From positions 372,001 through 436,000 of the forward strand of contig NZ_CANMQS010000001.1 of the NCBI RefSeq assembly GCF_947500075.1: a stretch of DNA of 64,000 nt, written 5' to 3'. Every line of letters begins with the position of its first letter. Within the stretch, counting starts at the first letter, position 1. The translations under genes and the position numbers were made by a program. The notes under the pieces are model-generated. The model was not told the origin of the DNA. It was given only the letters and a program-made list of their open reading frames with translations, and did no database searches. Shown piece by piece: positions 44,521 through 53,397 of this stretch. This DNA is from an uncultured Sulfitobacter sp. GTDB taxonomy: Bacteria; Pseudomonadota; Alphaproteobacteria; Rhodobacterales; Rhodobacteraceae.

Positions 44521-46023
44521 ATGCCGACTGACCCCAATGCTGCCCCGCTTGTCACGCTGGAGGCAGTCACAAAACGCTACGCCGCGATCACAGCGCTCGA
44601 TAACGTTGATCTCACCATCCGTGCAGGCGAAGCCGTTTGTCTTGCCGGTGAAAACGGATCAGGCAAATCCACCCTGATCAAAGTGCTGGTGGGCGTTGAA
44701 CAGACAACCGAAGGGCGTGTGCTGTTCGACGGTGTGCCCCAGACGCGCCTGACACCCACCGCTGCGACGGCTGCCGGTGTGCAGGTGATCTTTCAGGACT
44801 TCAGCCTTTTTCCCAACCTGACCGTGGCTGAAAACATCGCCATGACCGCCGAACGCGCGACTGGAACGCTGATGGTGCGTGCCGCCCGCGCGCGGGCCCG
44901 TGCCGAGGAAGTTCTGGACCGCGTCGGCGTGAAGCTCGATCTCGACATGCGGGTCGAACGCCTGCCCGTCGCCCATAAACAGCTTGTTGCAATCTGCCGG
45001 GCGCTGGCCGCCGACGCGCGCCTCATTATCATGGATGAACCAACAACCGCCCTGACCGAGCGTGAAGTCGCCCGCCTGCTGGATCTGATACGGACCCTCA
45101 AAGCCGACGGCGTGGCGGTGCTCTTCGTCTCTCACAAGCTGGCTGAGGTTCTGGAGGTCTGCGAGACCGTTGTGGTCCTGCGCAACGGCGAAAAGGTGGC
45201 CGAAGGGCCCGCAACCGACTTTGACAGCGCGTCGCTGACCCGCGCCATGACAGGCCGCGATGTCGCGTCAGAGCCGCCTGCCCCGCTGGACCCTGCTTCC
45301 CCTGTGCTGCTCGACGTCCAAAGCCTCGCCCGGAGCGGCGCATTCGAAGATGTCTCCCTCACGTTGCGCGCAGGTGAAGTGCTGGGCGTTGCGGGCCTCT
45401 TGGGATCGGGCCGCACATCACTGGCCAAGGCCTTGTTCGGGTTGGTGCAACCGGATCAGGGGCGCGTGACCCTGGATGGCACTGACATCCCGCTGGGCGA
45501 TCCGATTGCGGCAGCTGCCGCAGGCATTGGATACGTGCCCGAAGACCGCCTGACAGAAGGGTTGTTTCTGGAGCAGAGCATCGCCCACAACATCGCCGTC
45601 GGCCGGTTTGACACTCACGCACACTCAGGTGTGCTGAACCTTGCCAACCTCTGGGAAGAAGCGGCCGACTGGCTCAAGCGCCTGTCGGTCAAGGCCCCCG
45701 ATCCAACCGCCCCGGTGCGGTCCCTGTCAGGCGGCAACCAGCAGCGTGTGGTGCTGGCCAGATGGATGGCGCGCCAACCGCGCGTTCTGATCCTGAACGG
45801 ACCCAGCGTGGGTGTTGATGTGGGGTCCAAAGCAGAGATCCACGGCATCATGGCCGATCTGGCCGAAGGCGGGCTGGGGGTGATCGTGATTTCCGATGAT
45901 CTGCCGGAGCTGCTTGCGACCTGCCACCGCATCCTTGTGATGAAAGGCGGGCGGGTGACCGAAGAAGTGACCGGCGGTGCGGGCGTGACCGAAGCGGACT
46001 TGAGCCACAGGCTTGCGTCATGA
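44521..46023 (+). CDS. RbsA-type tandem ATP-binding protein of the sugar ABC transporter
   Basis: This 500-residue protein has two fused ATPase domains. The first is intact (Walker A GENGSGKST, Walker B RLIIMDEPTTAL, switch SHKL). The second is degenerate: Walker A reads GLLGSGRTS, and the Walker B region reads RVLILNGPSVGVDVG, with Asn-Gly where Asp-Glu is usual, though LSGGNQQRVVLA remains. Two non-identical sites are usual in this family, but the loss of Walker B acids is stronger than in RbsA as I recall it. The ATG at 44521 follows AAGGAC; upstream in-frame ATGs overlap the binding-protein gene. Confidence 0.87.
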   Translation: MPTDPNAAPLVTLEAVTKRYAAITALDNVDLTIRAGEAVCLAGENGSGKSTLIKVLVGVEQTTEGRVLFDGVPQTRLTPTAATAAGVQVIFQDFSLFPNLTVAENIAMTAERATGTLMVRAARARARAEEVLDRVGVKLDLDMRVERLPVAHKQLVAICRALAADARLIIMDEPTTALTEREVARLLDLIRTLKADGVAVLFVSHKLAEVLEVCETVVVLRNGEKVAEGPATDFDSASLTRAMTGRDVASEPPAPLDPASPVLLDVQSLARSGAFEDVSLTLRAGEVLGVAGLLGSGRTSLAKALFGLVQPDQGRVTLDGTDIPLGDPIAAAAAGIGYVPEDRLTEGLFLEQSIAHNIAVGRFDTHAHSGVLNLANLWEEAADWLKRLSVKAPDPTAPVRSLSGGNQQRVVLARWMARQPRVLILNGPSVGVDVGSKAEIHGIMADLAEGGLGVIVISDDLPELLATCHRILVMKGGRVTEEVTGGAGVTEADLSHRLAS

Positions 46024-46057
46024 CCGGCAAGACAAACGAGCAAACAGGGCGGTGGGC

Positions 46058-47047
46058 ATGAAATCATTCGACTGGACACGCAATGAGGTGCTGGTTTTTG
46101 CCGTCATCGTCGCGTTTTGTGTTTTGGCCACGCTGAGCGATCCGAACTTTCTCTCGATCCCTACCCTGACCGATTTGATGCGCAATTCCATCGTGTTGGG
46201 GATCTTTGCGGTGGGCGCCATGGTTGTGCTGGTATCGGGCGGCATTGACGTCAGTTTCACCGCTGTTGCCGCCTTTGCGATGTATGCAACGACGGTGTTG
46301 CTGCGCGATGTCGCCCCTGACATGCCCTGGCCGCTTGCCTTTACCATTGCCACGCTAATCGGCGCGGTTCTGGGCGCGATCAATGGCTTTCTGATCGCGT
46401 TTTGCGGCCTGCCCACGTTGATCGTTACTCTAGGGACACTCTCGGTGTTCCGCGGCTTTCTGTTGACGTTCATCGGCACGCTGCAAATCTCGAACCTGCC
46501 ATCAGGCATGCGTGATTTCAGCCGCTGGATGATGGTGCGCGGGACCAATTCGGATGGGTCGTTCTATTCGCTGCCATGGGCCTTCATGGCGCTGGTGATC
46601 ATCGTGGTCGCCACCTGGTTCATCCTGAACCGCACCATGCTGGGGCGCGCGATCTATGCCATTGGCGGCGCCCCGGAAAGCGCGCGCCGCATCGGGATTG
46701 ACGTGCGCCGCACGCAGTTCTTCATCTACGTCTTTGTCGGTGCGCTGGCGGGACTGGCGGGCATCATCCACGCCTCCATGGCGCGCATCTCCAACCCGTT
46801 TGACCTTGTCGGGTTGGAACTCAGCGTGATTGCAGCCGTTGTTCTGGGCGGCGCGCGCCTGACCGGCGGGGTCGGCACCCTGACCGGCACGCTGCTGGGC
46901 GTTGCGCTGATCGTGCTGGTGCGCAATTCGCTGATTGTGATCGGCATTCCATCGACGTGGCAATCGGTGGCCATCGGTGCCCTGATCCTGTTGGGGACCG
47001 GGCTTCCCGCCTGGCAGGCCAAACGTGCGGAGGCGCGCCAGACATGA
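46058..47047 (+). CDS. sugar ABC transporter permease (RbsC/LsrC-like), first
   Basis: The 329-residue membrane protein has eight to ten hydrophobic segments and the family signatures VLVSGGIDVSF (near residue 65) and FVGALAGLAGIIHASMARIS, plus VVLGGARLTGGVGTLTGTLLG near the C-terminus. It starts 34 bases after the ATPase stop; the in-frame ATG at 46013 lies within the ATPase gene and is not preferred. It pairs with the second permease, as LsrC does with LsrD. Its stop overlaps the next start by ATGA. Confidence 0.87.
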   Translation: MKSFDWTRNEVLVFAVIVAFCVLATLSDPNFLSIPTLTDLMRNSIVLGIFAVGAMVVLVSGGIDVSFTAVAAFAMYATTVLLRDVAPDMPWPLAFTIATLIGAVLGAINGFLIAFCGLPTLIVTLGTLSVFRGFLLTFIGTLQISNLPSGMRDFSRWMMVRGTNSDGSFYSLPWAFMALVIIVVATWFILNRTMLGRAIYAIGGAPESARRIGIDVRRTQFFIYVFVGALAGLAGIIHASMARISNPFDLVGLELSVIAAVVLGGARLTGGVGTLTGTLLGVALIVLVRNSLIVIGIPSTWQSVAIGALILLGTGLPAWQAKRAEARQT

Positions 47048-48006
47048 TCAACCGTATCCTGCACACCACCGAAGGTCGTCTGGCCATCATCACCATTGTC
47101 GTCTTCGTCACCATGGCGGTCCTGTCCCCGGACCGGTTTCTGTCCCCCGCCAATCTGACCTCAATGGCGTTCCAGTTCCCCGAGTTCGCAATCCTCGCCC
47201 TTGCGGTTTCCGTTGCCATGCTGACCGGCGGCATCGACCTTTCGGTGGTTGGAGCGGCCAACCTGTCAGCGGTGGTTGCGGCCCTGTTCATGAGCAGCTT
47301 TGCCGGTGAAGGCACGGGCACCGGATTGTTTCTGGCGGCCATCGCACTGTCCCTGGCCGTCGGGCTGGCAGCAGGCCTGTTCAATGGCGTGCTGGTGGCA
47401 ACCTTCGGGCTCCCCCCGATCCTGGCGACGCTGGGCAGCGGGCTGATCTATACCGGACTAGCCATCGCCATGACCGGCGGCAGTGCCGTCATGGGCATGC
47501 CACCCGCCGTCGCCTGGGTGGGCAATGGAACCTTGCTTGGCATTCCCGTACCGCTGGTGATTTTCGCGGTGCTTGCCGCGGTTGTTGGCTGGGCACTGAA
47601 ATACACCGCCTTCGGTTTGAAGACCCGGATGTTCGGCTCAAACCCCCTCGCCGCGCGATATGCGGCGATGGACACCGACCGGGTCCTGCTCAAGGTCTAC
47701 GCGCTGTGCGGCACATTATCTGCCGTGGCAGGCCTTATCGTCATGTCGCGCGCGAATTCCGCCAAGGCCGACTACGGCAGCAGCTACCTGCTGCTGGCCG
47801 TGCTGATCGCGGTGCTGGGGGGCGTCAATCCCTATGGCGGATACGGCCGTATCATCGGCGTTGTTCTGGCTGTGCTGTCGATGCAGTTCCTGTCGTCCGG
47901 CCTGAACCTACTTCAGGTCACCAATTTCGCGCGCGAGATGATCTGGGGGATCCTGCTGATCGCCGTGATGCTTATCAATCTCGTCACTTTCCGGAGAAAA
48001 ACATGA
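47044..48006 (+). CDS. sugar ABC transporter permease (RbsC/LsrD-like), second
   Basis: This 320-residue permease carries the same family signatures as its neighbour (AMLTGGIDLSVVG near residue 60, LIAVLGGVNPYGGYGRIIGVVLA near the end) but differs in sequence, so the translocation pore is a heterodimer. It overlaps the preceding permease by ATGA and the DhaK-like gene by ATGA, tying transport and kinase expression together. Confidence 0.87.
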   Translation: MINRILHTTEGRLAIITIVVFVTMAVLSPDRFLSPANLTSMAFQFPEFAILALAVSVAMLTGGIDLSVVGAANLSAVVAALFMSSFAGEGTGTGLFLAAIALSLAVGLAAGLFNGVLVATFGLPPILATLGSGLIYTGLAIAMTGGSAVMGMPPAVAWVGNGTLLGIPVPLVIFAVLAAVVGWALKYTAFGLKTRMFGSNPLAARYAAMDTDRVLLKVYALCGTLSAVAGLIVMSRANSAKADYGSSYLLLAVLIAVLGGVNPYGGYGRIIGVVLAVLSMQFLSSGLNLLQVTNFAREMIWGILLIAVMLINLVTFRRKT

Positions 48007-49004
48007 AAAAGATCCTCAATGATCCCGAGAACTATGTCGATGAAACGCTTGAAGGTCTGGTCGCGGCACATCCCGACATCTACCGGCTGGCCGGAGAGGA
48101 GGGCCGCGTTGTCGCGCGCGCCGCGCCGGGCAAAGCGGGCAAGGTCGGGATCGTCTCCGGTGGCGGATCGGGCCACCTGCCCGTCTTCACAGGATATGTC
48201 GGCACCGGATTGCTGGACGCCTGCGCCATCGGGCAGGTCTTTGCCTCTCCCTCTGCGGATCAGATGGCAGATGCGATGCGCGCGGCGGATCAGGGGGCCG
48301 GGGTGCTTCGGCTCTACGGCAACTACGGCGGCGACGTGATGAACTTCGACATGGCCGGCGATCTGGTCGAAATGGACGACATCGACAGCGCCACCGTCCT
48401 GCTGGCCGACGATGTCGCCTCTGCCCCGCCTGAGGAGGCCGAGAAGCGGCGCGGCGTCGCCGGGATGGTCTACGCCTTCAAGATCGCAGGGGCGGCGGCT
48501 GAAGCAGGTCTTGATCTTGCAGGGGTCACCCGCGTGGCCCAGAAAACCGCCGACGCCTGCCGCTCTGTCGGGGCCGCCCTGTCGTCCTGCACCGTGCCGC
48601 AGGCAGGCAAACCCACGTTCGAGATTGGCGAGGACGAGATGGAAATGGGCATGGGCATCCATGGGGAACCCGGTGTCTGGCGTGACAAATTGCGCCCCGC
48701 TGACGTCATTGCCGATGAAATGATGGACCGCCTGCTGGCGGATATCGAGATCGGCAAAGGCGACCGTGTCTCCGTGCTCGTCAACTCGCTGGGTGCCACA
48801 CCGCATGAGGAACTCTATATCCTCTACCGGATAGTCCAGAAACGTCTTCACGCGGCAGGGGCGGAAGTCGTGATGCCACTGGTCGGGCGCTACGCAACAT
48901 CGATGGAAATGACAGGTGTCTCTTTCACTCTGTGCAAACTGGACGACGAATTGGAAGGCTATCTCAAGGCGCCGTGCGAATGCGCTTTCTGGAGCGTGCG
49001 ATGA
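48003..49004 (+). CDS. dhaK-like: DhaK-like dihydroxyacetone/tetrulose kinase substrate-binding subunit with altered active site
   Basis: The 333-residue protein has the DhaK fold: GGGSGH (His58), QVFASPS, GNYGGDVMNF and the GMGIHGEPG motif whose His220 should bind the substrate carbonyl covalently. Two positions differ from canonical DhaK as I recall it. The usual GHEPAH reads GHLPVF, and the Lys of the KNYTGD motif is Gly106. The catalytic Asp (Asp111) remains. The pocket is therefore probably adapted to a keto-sugar other than dihydroxyacetone. It overlaps the DhaL-like gene by one codon phase (ATGA). Confidence 0.85.
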   Translation: MKKILNDPENYVDETLEGLVAAHPDIYRLAGEEGRVVARAAPGKAGKVGIVSGGGSGHLPVFTGYVGTGLLDACAIGQVFASPSADQMADAMRAADQGAGVLRLYGNYGGDVMNFDMAGDLVEMDDIDSATVLLADDVASAPPEEAEKRRGVAGMVYAFKIAGAAAEAGLDLAGVTRVAQKTADACRSVGAALSSCTVPQAGKPTFEIGEDEMEMGMGIHGEPGVWRDKLRPADVIADEMMDRLLADIEIGKGDRVSVLVNSLGATPHEELYILYRIVQKRLHAAGAEVVMPLVGRYATSMEMTGVSFTLCKLDDELEGYLKAPCECAFWSVR

Positions 49005-49600
49005 CGATCACGGTTGCGGATCTCAAGGCTGCTGCCCTGCGGTTGCAGAATGCGATGGAGGCGGAGGCCGACACCCTGAATGCTGCTGACGGGGCGTTGG
49101 GGGACGGTGATCTGGGGATCACCATGCGCAGCGGCGCACGTGCGGTGGTGGCGGCCTCGGACGACTTTCCGGATGACATCGGCATGGCTCTGATGGCCTG
49201 CGCAAAGGCCTTCACAAAGGCGTCTTCCTCGTCCTACGGCACATTGATGGCAACCGGACTGATGGCGGCAGCCAAGGAGGCAAAGGGCCGCGATGCCTTG
49301 GCAGCGGCGGATCTGTCCAGCCTGCTGGACGCCGCCTGTACCAAGATGATGGAACGGGGAAAGGCCACCTTGGGGGGCAAGACAGTCCTGGATTCGCTCA
49401 ACGCCATGGCCCGCGCGCTGGAGGGGGCGGATGATCCCGCCAGGGCTGCGGTGAAGGCAACGCAGGACGCACAGGACGCCTTGCGCGACAAACCCGCCAC
49501 CATCGGGCGGGCCCGCATTTTTGCAGAGAAATCTGTCGGCATGGAGGACCCCGGCATGCTCGCCATGACCAAGATCGTAGAGGCGCTGACCGACCGCTAG
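49001..49600 (+). CDS. dhaL-like: DhaL-like nucleotide-binding kinase subunit
   Basis: The 199-residue all-helical protein contains NAADGALGDGDLGITMRSG, where three aspartates (DxxxxDxD) hold the Mg-ADP/ATP, as well as SSSYGTL and GKTVLDSLN. With DhaK it phosphorylates a ketose using either ATP or a PTS-fed ADP. No DhaM is encoded here, which favours ATP. The ATG at 49001 overlaps the DhaK stop; longer frames reading into dhaK are not credible. It is last in the plus-strand operon and overlaps by four bases the convergent reductase. Confidence 0.87.
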   Translation: MTITVADLKAAALRLQNAMEAEADTLNAADGALGDGDLGITMRSGARAVVAASDDFPDDIGMALMACAKAFTKASSSSYGTLMATGLMAAAKEAKGRDALAAADLSSLLDAACTKMMERGKATLGGKTVLDSLNAMARALEGADDPARAAVKATQDAQDALRDKPATIGRARIFAEKSVGMEDPGMLAMTKIVEALTDR

Positions 49601-50664
49601 GTGTCGTAGCCTTCCAGACCATCAACCGACTGGCCCGCATGCAGCGCCCAATCAGCTTCGTTGAAACGCGGCTTTGCGAATTGGTTCTGGTGCCAGTAGG
49701 GATAAATCAAGGGTGGTCGTGAAACGGTATCCAGCTTTGCAATCTCTTCCGGTGTGAGTGTCAGATCGGCAGCCCCCAGCGTTTCCGCAAACTGCGCCTC
49801 TGTACGGCCACCGACAACCAGCGTTGCCACAGCCGGGCGTTGCAACAGCCATGCCAGCGCCACCTGCGCAACAGGGCGGTCGCCCGCGACGTCGCGCAGA
49901 ACGTCGACGATATCCCACAACCGACCCCAATCGCGGATCGGCGGCTCGGTCCAGCCTTTCGCCTGTCGTGACCCTTCGGCAAACGCCTCATGGGAGTGCT
50001 TGCCCGTCAGCAACCCGGCCACCAGCGGCGACCAGATCATCACGCCAAGGCCCTGGTCCACCGACAGCGGCAGCAGTTCATACTCCGCCTCGCGGGCTTC
50101 AAGCGTGTAGTGGATCTGCTGGGCGGTGAACCGTTCCAACCCGCCTGCCCCACTGGCCATGAGCCCCTTCATCACCTGCCAGCCAGACCAGTTTGAACAG
50201 CCCGTGTAGCGCACCTTTCCGTCCCGCACCAAACGGTCGAGCGCGGACATCACCTCATCCATCGGCGTCTGGCCGTCCCATTCGTGCATCAGGTAAATGT
50301 CGATGTGATCGCGTCCAAGCCGTTTCAGAGACCGCTCACATTCACGGATCAGATGCCAGCGACTCATCCCTTCATCATTGGGCCCTTCCCCGATCCGCAT
50401 GCGGGCCTTGGAGCAGATCAACGTGTCCGGATCACGGTCTTTCATCACCGCGCCGACGACCTCTTCTGACAATCCGGTTGAGTACATGTTGGCCGTGTCG
50501 ATCAGGTTGACGCCGCGGTCCAGACAGACATCGACCAGCCGCCCCGCTTCTTCAATATCCTGCGCACCAACGCGCCCAAAGTCCCCGCGCCCGCCGAAGG
50601 TGAATGTGCCCATTGTAAGGGCAGAGACCTTGAGCCCGCTGCGCCCCAGATACCGATATTCCAT
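49597..50664 (-). CDS. aldo/keto reductase
   Basis: The 355-residue NADPH-dependent reductase has the AKR barrel with catalytic residues: Asp in NLIDTANMYSTG followed by Tyr of the tetrad, Lys in ICSKARMRIG and His in YLMHEWDG. GCSNWSGWQV and VVGGRTEAQFAE (coenzyme-binding) are typical of the YajO/Tas-like group. The ATG at 50664 follows GGGAG. Its opposite orientation and overlap with dhaL suggest either independent control or antisense interference. It may reduce a sugar carbonyl in the same pathway, which is only contextual. Confidence 0.83.
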   Translation of the reverse strand: MEYRYLGRSGLKVSALTMGTFTFGGRGDFGRVGAQDIEEAGRLVDVCLDRGVNLIDTANMYSTGLSEEVVGAVMKDRDPDTLICSKARMRIGEGPNDEGMSRWHLIRECERSLKRLGRDHIDIYLMHEWDGQTPMDEVMSALDRLVRDGKVRYTGCSNWSGWQVMKGLMASGAGGLERFTAQQIHYTLEAREAEYELLPLSVDQGLGVMIWSPLVAGLLTGKHSHEAFAEGSRQAKGWTEPPIRDWGRLWDIVDVLRDVAGDRPVAQVALAWLLQRPAVATLVVGGRTEAQFAETLGAADLTLTPEEIAKLDTVSRPPLIYPYWHQNQFAKPRFNEADWALHAGQSVDGLEGYDT

Positions 50665-50919
50665 CGTTTGTGTCTCCCAGATCAAAACCCCACCGCGGGT
50701 TCAGCAGTGTCCACCGATCTTCGCATTGAAACGAACACAACCTGGCCCCAAGGCAAGCATATCCACTCACGTGGTGGAATCCCAACGAACTCTTTGGCGT
50801 GCTGCGCGATAATGTGCTGCCAGAGTGATGGACAAAGGACAGGTTGAATGCCCATGTGATCTTTGGCCAAACGGATCGAAGCAGATCAATGAATATCCAG
50901 AACGCGATCCGGAGAGGAT

Positions 50920-51005
50920 TGGTGCGGTCGGAGAGACTCGAACTCTCACGGGTGTTACCCCACAGCGACCTCAACGCTGCGCGTCTACCATTCCGCCACG
51001 ACCGC
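50920..51005 (-). tRNA. tRNA-Leu(GAG)
   Basis: On the minus strand the acceptor arms GCGGTCG/CGACCGC pair fully, followed by discriminator A and encoded CCA. The anticodon loop TTGAGGT gives GAG, between CAGCG and CGCTG stems. A long variable arm and GTTCGAGTC T-loop complete a leucine tRNA of 86 bases including CCA. Confidence 0.93.
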
Positions 51006-51069
51006 AAGCCATAGGCAGTGCAAGCCGTTTAGACAAACTGTGCAGGCTTGTGAAGAGGCAAACGACAAC

Positions 51070-51102
51070 AAAAAGCCCCCGGTGCTCAAGGCAACCGGGG
51101 GC
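51070..51102 (-). terminator. rho-independent terminator of the peptidoglycan-binding gene
   Basis: GCCCCCGGT (51075-51083) pairs with ACCGGGGGC (51094-51102) over a ten-base loop. On the minus strand the stem is followed by a run of five T (51074-51070). It lies between the stop at 51129 and tRNA-Leu. Confidence 0.85.
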
Positions 51103-51128
51103 ATTGAAGTTTTGCAAATCAGGCGGGG

Positions 51129-52493
51129 TTATTCGCTGATCGAAAAGGTCGGCAAACCACCACCGGCTGTTGAGGCCGGCTGGACCTGCGGCAAGGTGTT
51201 AGCTGCACCACCTGCGCGCATGGCTGCCTGGCGAATGATCTCTGTCCGCTCAGGCTGACCGGGGACGAAGACAGCCGCTGCACCGCTGTCTGCTGCGTTC
51301 AGGCCTGCGTCGTACCATGCTGCCGCCATGTCAACGCGCTTGGCCGGGCCGAAGCCCTGGCTCAGATGATGTCCCATCAGTTCGCCATAGACCCCTTCGC
51401 CCATCGCATAGAGCAGCAGGGCAGAGCCCAGCGCCACATCCATGTTGTCCGTGCGGTATCCCACACCCAGACAAATGCGTGCGGTGCCTGCCAGTTGGGC
51501 AGGTGACATCCCGGTGCTCAACACGAAAGAAGACACATCCGCCACAACCGCGTCACGCGGCTTCAGCGACAAAGACGCAACCTGATCCTTCATCGCGGGG
51601 CCGAAACCCTCACACTGCTGGGCGATCTGATCCGGAGTGAACCCCTGTATCTTGCTGACCAGCTCTTCGGATTTGGCGATGGCATAGGTCCGTGCAAGGC
51701 AGAACTGTTCGTTCAGCGCCACGTTGGGATCGCTCATGTTTGCCAATGTGGTGAAGCCGCCATTGGTGTTGGTGATCAGCGACACGGTGTTGCAATGCGA
51801 CGCCAGCGAGGCTTGCGTGCCCGCGCCCAGGAAGTTGGGCAGCGCGTTGGCCGCAGGAGCGGGCGCGACCGCCGCCGCCAGCCCCGCCGCCCCGGCAAGC
51901 GGTGCCGTTGCTGCGGGCACGGTTGCTGCCAAAGTGCCTTGCGTCTGGGGTGCGACAGCCTGCGGCGCCACGACGATCGTCGTGGACGGTGCAGCAGCAG
52001 CGACCGATGTGGTCTGGCCCGCCATTTCAGAACGGTAGGTCTTCAAAAGACCGCGCGTGCCGTCGATGTTGGAGGCCACAAGCTGCTGCGTGGCGTAGCC
52101 ACCGGCCTGTGCGCGGTTATAGCTGGAAATCAGCAGGTTCTGCTCAAACGCGGAAAGCTGACCGGTGACGGGATAGCCCAGATATGCCTGATACTGCGAC
52201 ACCGCGTTGCGGGTCCTGCGCCCAAGCTGACCGTCGACCGTGCCTGCGTTGAAACCAAAGTAGTTCAGGGATGCCTGAATGCTGCGGCCTTCCTGCGTGG
52301 AAGGCAGTTTTGACCGGTAGGTCTTGCGTGTGCTCCGCGTGGTGGTGCGGCGCTGCTTCTTCGCGTTCGCCCCCACAATGCCACCGATGATCGCCCCTGC
52401 GATAAAGTCGCCTGCGTCGGCCTCGGCCTGCTCTGCCGGAATTATTGCAAGTGAGACGGCAAACACGGCCGCTGTCAAACCCCTGAAAATCAT
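51129..52493 (-). CDS. exported peptidoglycan-binding-domain protein
   Basis: The 454-residue protein has a signal peptide (ending EQAEADAG), a glycine-zipper-like GAIIGGIVGANA stretch and a basic linker. A peptidoglycan_binding_1 domain follows at about 60-110 (IQASLNYFGFNAGTVDGQLGRRTRNAVSQYQ). Next come a long Ala/Pro/Val-rich low-complexity segment (about 150-215) and a C-terminal helical region with three or four cysteines. It is probably a periplasmic cell-wall-associated protein; no catalytic domain is recognised. The ATG at 52493 follows TTGGAG. Confidence 0.75.
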   Translation of the reverse strand: MIFRGLTAAVFAVSLAIIPAEQAEADAGDFIAGAIIGGIVGANAKKQRRTTTRSTRKTYRSKLPSTQEGRSIQASLNYFGFNAGTVDGQLGRRTRNAVSQYQAYLGYPVTGQLSAFEQNLLISSYNRAQAGGYATQQLVASNIDGTRGLLKTYRSEMAGQTTSVAAAAPSTTIVVAPQAVAPQTQGTLAATVPAATAPLAGAAGLAAAVAPAPAANALPNFLGAGTQASLASHCNTVSLITNTNGGFTTLANMSDPNVALNEQFCLARTYAIAKSEELVSKIQGFTPDQIAQQCEGFGPAMKDQVASLSLKPRDAVVADVSSFVLSTGMSPAQLAGTARICLGVGYRTDNMDVALGSALLLYAMGEGVYGELMGHHLSQGFGPAKRVDMAAAWYDAGLNAADSGAAAVFVPGQPERTEIIRQAAMRAGGAANTLPQVQPASTAGGGLPTFSISE

Positions 52494-52655
52494 GCTTTCG
52501 CTCCAAACTAAATGAATCACGTGATATTGGCGCGGAGACTACACCAAATCCACCCCTGCCCAAAGGATTCTGCTGAAATTTGGCCGTATTGACCTTGAAA
52601 CCGGCACTTGGACTGCTGATCTTAGGACATTGTCTCTCATTTTCAGGGGATTTCC

Positions 52656-53348
52656 GTGCAAGACACCTTGGCTGACACCACCAATCCCACCGTTGATGCC
52701 GGGACAGCCGTGCAGATCGATATCGTTTCTGACGTGATGTGCCCCTGGTGCATTGTCGGCTTTCGCCAGCTTGAACAGGCCCTCGCCCATCTGAACGTCG
52801 GCGCGTTTGTGCGCTGGCATCCGTTTGAGCTGAACCCCGATATGGGTCCCGGAGGCCAGAACCTGGCCGAGCATATTGCGGAGAAATATGGCAGCACCCA
52901 TGCACAGTCGGAAGCGAACCGCGCCCGTCTGACAGAGCTTGGGACATCGCTGGGCATCGATTTTCGGTTTTCAGACAACAGCCGGATCGTGAATACCTTC
53001 GCAGCCCACCAATTGCTCGGCTGGGCGCAGGAACATGGGCTCCAGCATCCACTGAAGATGGCCTTGTTTGACGCCCACTTCACCCAAGCGCTGGATCTGT
53101 CGGACAGAGAGGTCCTGTTGCAGATCGCCGAAAGCGTTGGACTGGACAAGACAGCAGCAGGCGACGTCCTGACCAGTGGCAGCCATGCAGAGGCGACCCG
53201 CAAGGCGCAGACATTCTGGACGTCGCGCGGCATATCCGGGGTGCCGTCGATGGTCTTTGATCAACGGTATCTGCTGACCGGCGCGCAAGGCGCCCAGACC
53301 TATGCAGAAATGCTGCAAAAGGTGCTGTCGGAACGGGCCGCCGCCTGA
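52656..53348 (+). CDS. DsbA-family thioredoxin-fold oxidoreductase (FrnE-like)
   Basis: The 230-residue protein has the DsbA-type thioredoxin fold with [13 protein letters not shown] (CPWC) and the cis-proline segment [19 protein letters not shown], as in FrnE/2-hydroxychromene-carboxylate isomerase-like proteins. No signal peptide is seen, so it acts in the cytoplasm. GTG is the start codon, with AGGGGAT before it. It is followed on the same strand by lipB after 49 bases. The redox partner or substrate is unknown. Confidence 0.85.
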   Translation: MQDTLADTTNPTVDAGTAVQIDIVSDVMCPWCIVGFRQLEQALAHLNVGAFVRWHPFELNPDMGPGGQNLAEHIAEKYGSTHAQSEANRARLTELGTSLGIDFRFSDNSRIVNTFAAHQLLGWAQEHGLQHPLKMALFDAHFTQALDLSDREVLLQIAESVGLDKTAAGDVLTSGSHAEATRKAQTFWTSRGISGVPSMVFDQRYLLTGAQGAQTYAEMLQKVLSERAAA

Positions 53349-53397
53349 ACCGCCCTGCCCCCTTGTCGGGACAGCGGTCAGCTTCTACACCACAGAT

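Noticed and set aside
36863-49600. identification of the sugar cluster as a true AI-2 (lsr) operon
   Set aside because: LsrF and LsrG are absent and several AI-2 contact residues of the binding protein appear replaced, so only an analogy is claimed.
51008-51036. TTGTCT - 17 bases - TATGGC as a promoter for tRNA-Leu
   Set aside because: The -10 hexamer would end only two bases before the mature tRNA, leaving no room for a start site.
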